A stretch of DNA of 15,690 nt. It comes from Intrasporangium_A sp051961875 (GTDB lineage: Bacteria > Actinomycetota > Actinomycetes > Actinomycetales > Dermatophilaceae). Below, in pieces: positions 13,284-15,690 of the stretch; the stretch's first letter is position 1, and each line of letters begins with the position of its first letter. The stretch is from assembly GCF_051961875.1 (NCBI RefSeq), contig NZ_JBQCCV010000086.1:1-15690 (forward strand). The letters run 5' to 3'. The position numbers were made by a program, and so were the translations under genes. The notes beneath the pieces were generated by a model that saw nothing but the letters and a program-made list of their open reading frames with translations, was not told the origin of the DNA and ran no database searches.

Positions 13284-15690
13284 TGCCCAAGCGCGACGAC
13301 ATCAAGAGCGTCCTCGTCATCGGCTCCGGCCCGATCGTCATCGGGCAGGCGTGCGAGTTCGACTACTCGGGCACCCAGGCGTGTCGCGTCCTGCGCGAAG
13401 AGGGCATCCGGGTCATCCTCGTCAACAGCAACCCGGCGACGATCATGACGGACCCGGAGATGGCCGACGCCACCTACGTCGAGCCGATCACCCCGCAGGT
13501 CGTCGAGGCGATCATCGCGAAGGAGCGCCCCGACGCCGTCCTCGCGACCCTCGGCGGCCAGACCGCCCTCAACTGCGCCATGTCCCTCCACGAGGCCGGC
13601 GTCCTCGAGAAGTACGACTGCCCCCTCATCGGCGCCAACGTCGAGGCGATCCAGCTCGGCGAGGACCGCGAGGCCTTCAAGGGTGTCGTCGAGCGGTGTG
13701 GTGCCGAGTCGGCCCGCTCCGTCATCTGCCACACCATGGACGAGTGCCTCGCCGCCGCCGAGGAGCTGAGCTACCCCGTCGTCGTGCGGCCCTCGTTCAC
13801 CATGGGCGGCCTCGGCTCCGGCTTCGCCTACGACGAGGCGGACCTGCGCCGGATCGCCGGCCAGGGGCTGCAGTACTCGCCGACCACCGAGGTCCTCCTC
13901 GAGGAGTCGATTCTGGGGTGGAAGGAGTACGAGCTCGAGCTGATGCGGGACAACGCCGACAACGTCGTCGTCATCTGCTCGATCGAGAACTTCGACCCGA
14001 TGGGGGTGCACACCGGCGACTCGATCACGGTGGCGCCCGCCCTGACGCTGACCGACCGCGAGTACCAGCAGATGCGCGACATCGGCATCGACGTGATCCG
14101 CGAGGTGGGCGTCGACACCGGCGGCTGCAACATCCAGTTCGCCGTGAACCCGGAGAACGGCCGGATCATCGTCATCGAGATGAACCCGCGCGTCTCGCGC
14201 TCGAGCGCCCTCGCCTCGAAGGCGACCGGGTTCCCGATCGCCAAGATCGCGGCCAAGATGGCGATCGGCTACACGCTCGACGAGGTCCCCAACGACATCA
14301 CCCGCGAGACCCCCGCGAGCTTCGAGCCGACGCTCGACTACGTGGTCGTCAAGGTGCCCCGCTTCGCGTTCGAGAAGTTCCCGGCGGCCGACCCGACGCT
14401 GACGACGACCATGAAGTCGGTCGGCGAGGCGATGGCGATCGGCCGCAACTTCACCGAGGCGCTGCAGAAGGCGCTCCGCTCGCTCGAGAAGAAGGGCGCC
14501 TCGTTCCACTGGAACGGCGACGTCACGCCCGCGGCGGCCCGCCGGGCGCTCGCGGACTCGAAGGTGCCGACCGACGGCCGGATCATCCACGTCCAGCAGG
14601 CGCTGCGTGGCGGCTGCACCGTCGAGGAGGTCCACGCGGCCACCGGCATCGACCCGTGGTTCCTCGACCAGATCGCGCTGCTCAACGAGGTCGCCGAGCT
14701 GCTCCGCGGCGCGGACCAGCTGACGCCCGAGCTGCTGCGGCTCGTCAAGCGGCACGGCTTCAGCGACGCGCAGGTCGCGGCGATCCGGCACATGCCCGAG
14801 AGCGTGGTCCGCGGCGTCCGGCAGGCGCTCGGGGTGCGGCCGGTCTACAAGACGGTGGACACGTGCGCGGCGGAGTTCGCCGCGCTCACGCCGTACCACT
14901 ACTCGTCCTACGACGAGGAGACCGAGGTTGCCCCGCGTGAGCGGCCGGCCGTCATCATCCTCGGCTCCGGCCCGAACCGGATCGGGCAGGGCGTCGAGTT
15001 CGACTACTCCTGCGTCCACGCGTCGTTCTCGCTCCGTGGCCAGGGCTACGACACCGTCATGGTCAACTGCAACCCGGAGACGGTCTCGACGGACTACGAC
15101 ACGAGCAGCCGGCTCTACTTCGAGCCGCTCACGCTCGAGGACGTCCTCGAGGTCATCCACGCCGAGCAGCAGGCCGGGCCCATCGCGGGCGTCGTCGTCC
15201 AGCTGGGGGGTCAGACCCCGCTCGGTCTCGCGCAGGCCCTTGCCGACGAGGGCGTCCCGATCGTCGGCACGTCGCCCGCCGCGATCAACCTCGCCGAGGA
15301 CCGCGGCGCGTTTGGCCAGGTGCTCCACCGGGCCGGCCTCGTCGCCCCGAAGCACGGCACCGCGTTCAGCCCCGACGAGGCCCTCGAGGTGGCCCGCGAG
15401 ATCGGCTACCCGGTCCTCGTGCGGCCCTCGTACGTCCTCGGGGGACGGGGCATGGTCATCGTCTACGGCGACGACGCGCTCGTCACCTACGTCGAGAAGG
15501 CCGCCCTCGCCTCGCCGGAGCACCCGATCCTCATCGACCGGTTCCTCGACGACGCGATCGTGATCGACGTCGATGCCATCTTCGACGGCACCGACCTCTA
15601 CATCGGCGGGATCATGGAGCACGTCGAGGAGGCCGGGATCCACTCCGGCGACAGCGCGTGCACCCTGCCCCCGGCCACGCTCGGGGATGC
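13283..15690 (+). CDS. carB: Carbamoyl-phosphate synthase large subunit (3' end outside window)
   Basis: The first 802 codons of about 1,100 are open with no stop. The subunit makes carbamoyl phosphate from bicarbonate, ammonia and two ATP. The first ATP-grasp half is complete: VLVIGSGPIVIGQ near the start, VRPSFTMGG, GWKEYELELMRD, SIENFDPMGVHTGDSITVAP and EMNPRVSRSSALASKATG. The oligomerisation region follows, and the second half begins ILGSGPNRIGQGVEFDYSC, then VRPSYVLGGRG (R714, equal to E. coli R715). At residue 760 (codon GTG at 15560-15562) valine replaces the glutamate that in E. coli is E761, an ATP-site residue, and residue 725 is also Val where Glu is usual. ATG at 13283 overlaps the carA TGA by one base, with AGGAGG (13267-13272) 10 nt upstream. 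Confidence 0.98.
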   Translation, partial: MPKRDDIKSVLVIGSGPIVIGQACEFDYSGTQACRVLREEGIRVILVNSNPATIMTDPEMADATYVEPITPQVVEAIIAKERPDAVLATLGGQTALNCAMSLHEAGVLEKYDCPLIGANVEAIQLGEDREAFKGVVERCGAESARSVICHTMDECLAAAEELSYPVVVRPSFTMGGLGSGFAYDEADLRRIAGQGLQYSPTTEVLLEESILGWKEYELELMRDNADNVVVICSIENFDPMGVHTGDSITVAPALTLTDREYQQMRDIGIDVIREVGVDTGGCNIQFAVNPENGRIIVIEMNPRVSRSSALASKATGFPIAKIAAKMAIGYTLDEVPNDITRETPASFEPTLDYVVVKVPRFAFEKFPAADPTLTTTMKSVGEAMAIGRNFTEALQKALRSLEKKGASFHWNGDVTPAAARRALADSKVPTDGRIIHVQQALRGGCTVEEVHAATGIDPWFLDQIALLNEVAELLRGADQLTPELLRLVKRHGFSDAQVAAIRHMPESVVRGVRQALGVRPVYKTVDTCAAEFAALTPYHYSSYDEETEVAPRERPAVIILGSGPNRIGQGVEFDYSCVHASFSLRGQGYDTVMVNCNPETVSTDYDTSSRLYFEPLTLEDVLEVIHAEQQAGPIAGVVVQLGGQTPLGLAQALADEGVPIVGTSPAAINLAEDRGAFGQVLHRAGLVAPKHGTAFSPDEALEVAREIGYPVLVRPSYVLGGRGMVIVYGDDALVTYVEKAALASPEHPILIDRFLDDAIVIDVDAIFDGTDLYIGGIMEHVEEAGIHSGDSACTLPPATLGD

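Noticed and set aside
13157..15643. Long minus-strand reading frame opposite carB (828 codons)
   Set aside because: It is a Val/Asp/Arg/Leu-rich mirror of carB codon use; the plus strand encodes an unmistakable CarB throughout.

Overview
This is about 15.7 kb of high-GC DNA (roughly 70% by eye), densely coding, with GTG and TTG starts and short start/stop overlaps. The gene content and order (aroQ end, efp, nusB, pyrR-pyrB-pyrC-carA-carB) are those of an actinobacterial chromosome. Protein style (EF-P with a PGKGP loop, a HelD/HelR-type helicase, type II dehydroquinase) fits the Micrococcales, perhaps near Intrasporangiaceae; the family-level guess is inference only.

Left part (1-3470): the 3' end of aroQ, a convergent HelD/HelR-like RNA polymerase recycling ATPase on the minus strand, then the efp-nusB pair on the plus strand. 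A GC-rich hairpin follows nusB.

Middle part (3534-8735): accessory functions between nusB and pyrR. A TetR-family repressor is divergent from a DHA2-type MFS efflux pump, and the gap between them holds a 9-bp perfect inverted repeat overlapping a candidate promoter. A small flavodoxin-like protein follows the pump. A minus-strand metN-metI-metQ methionine ABC importer then runs toward it. The 417-bp gap between metN and pyrR holds a candidate metN promoter and a roughly 200-nt metN leader. That leader contains a 24-codon reading frame with Met and Cys codons, an 11-bp hairpin, and a CUCCU run that could pair with the metN ribosome binding site.

Right part (about 9086-15690): the pyrimidine operon. 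Its leader carries a well-matched PyrR-binding hairpin directly against the pyrR ribosome binding site. pyrR, pyrB, pyrC, carA and carB then overlap one another by 1-4 nt, and carB runs off the window. CarA/CarB make carbamoyl phosphate, PyrB and PyrC take it to dihydroorotate, and PyrR senses nucleotide supply.

The most unusual points are: (1) a 78-bp repeat-like, in-frame insertion at the pyrC start, flanked by a 10-bp direct repeat that duplicates the start codon; (2) the candidate sulfur-amino-acid leader peptide upstream of metN; (3) a glutamate-to-valine change at the E. coli E761-equivalent ATP-site position of CarB; (4) the PyrR RNA element arranged for translational control. No CRISPR array, insertion sequence, phage gene or RNA gene was seen.
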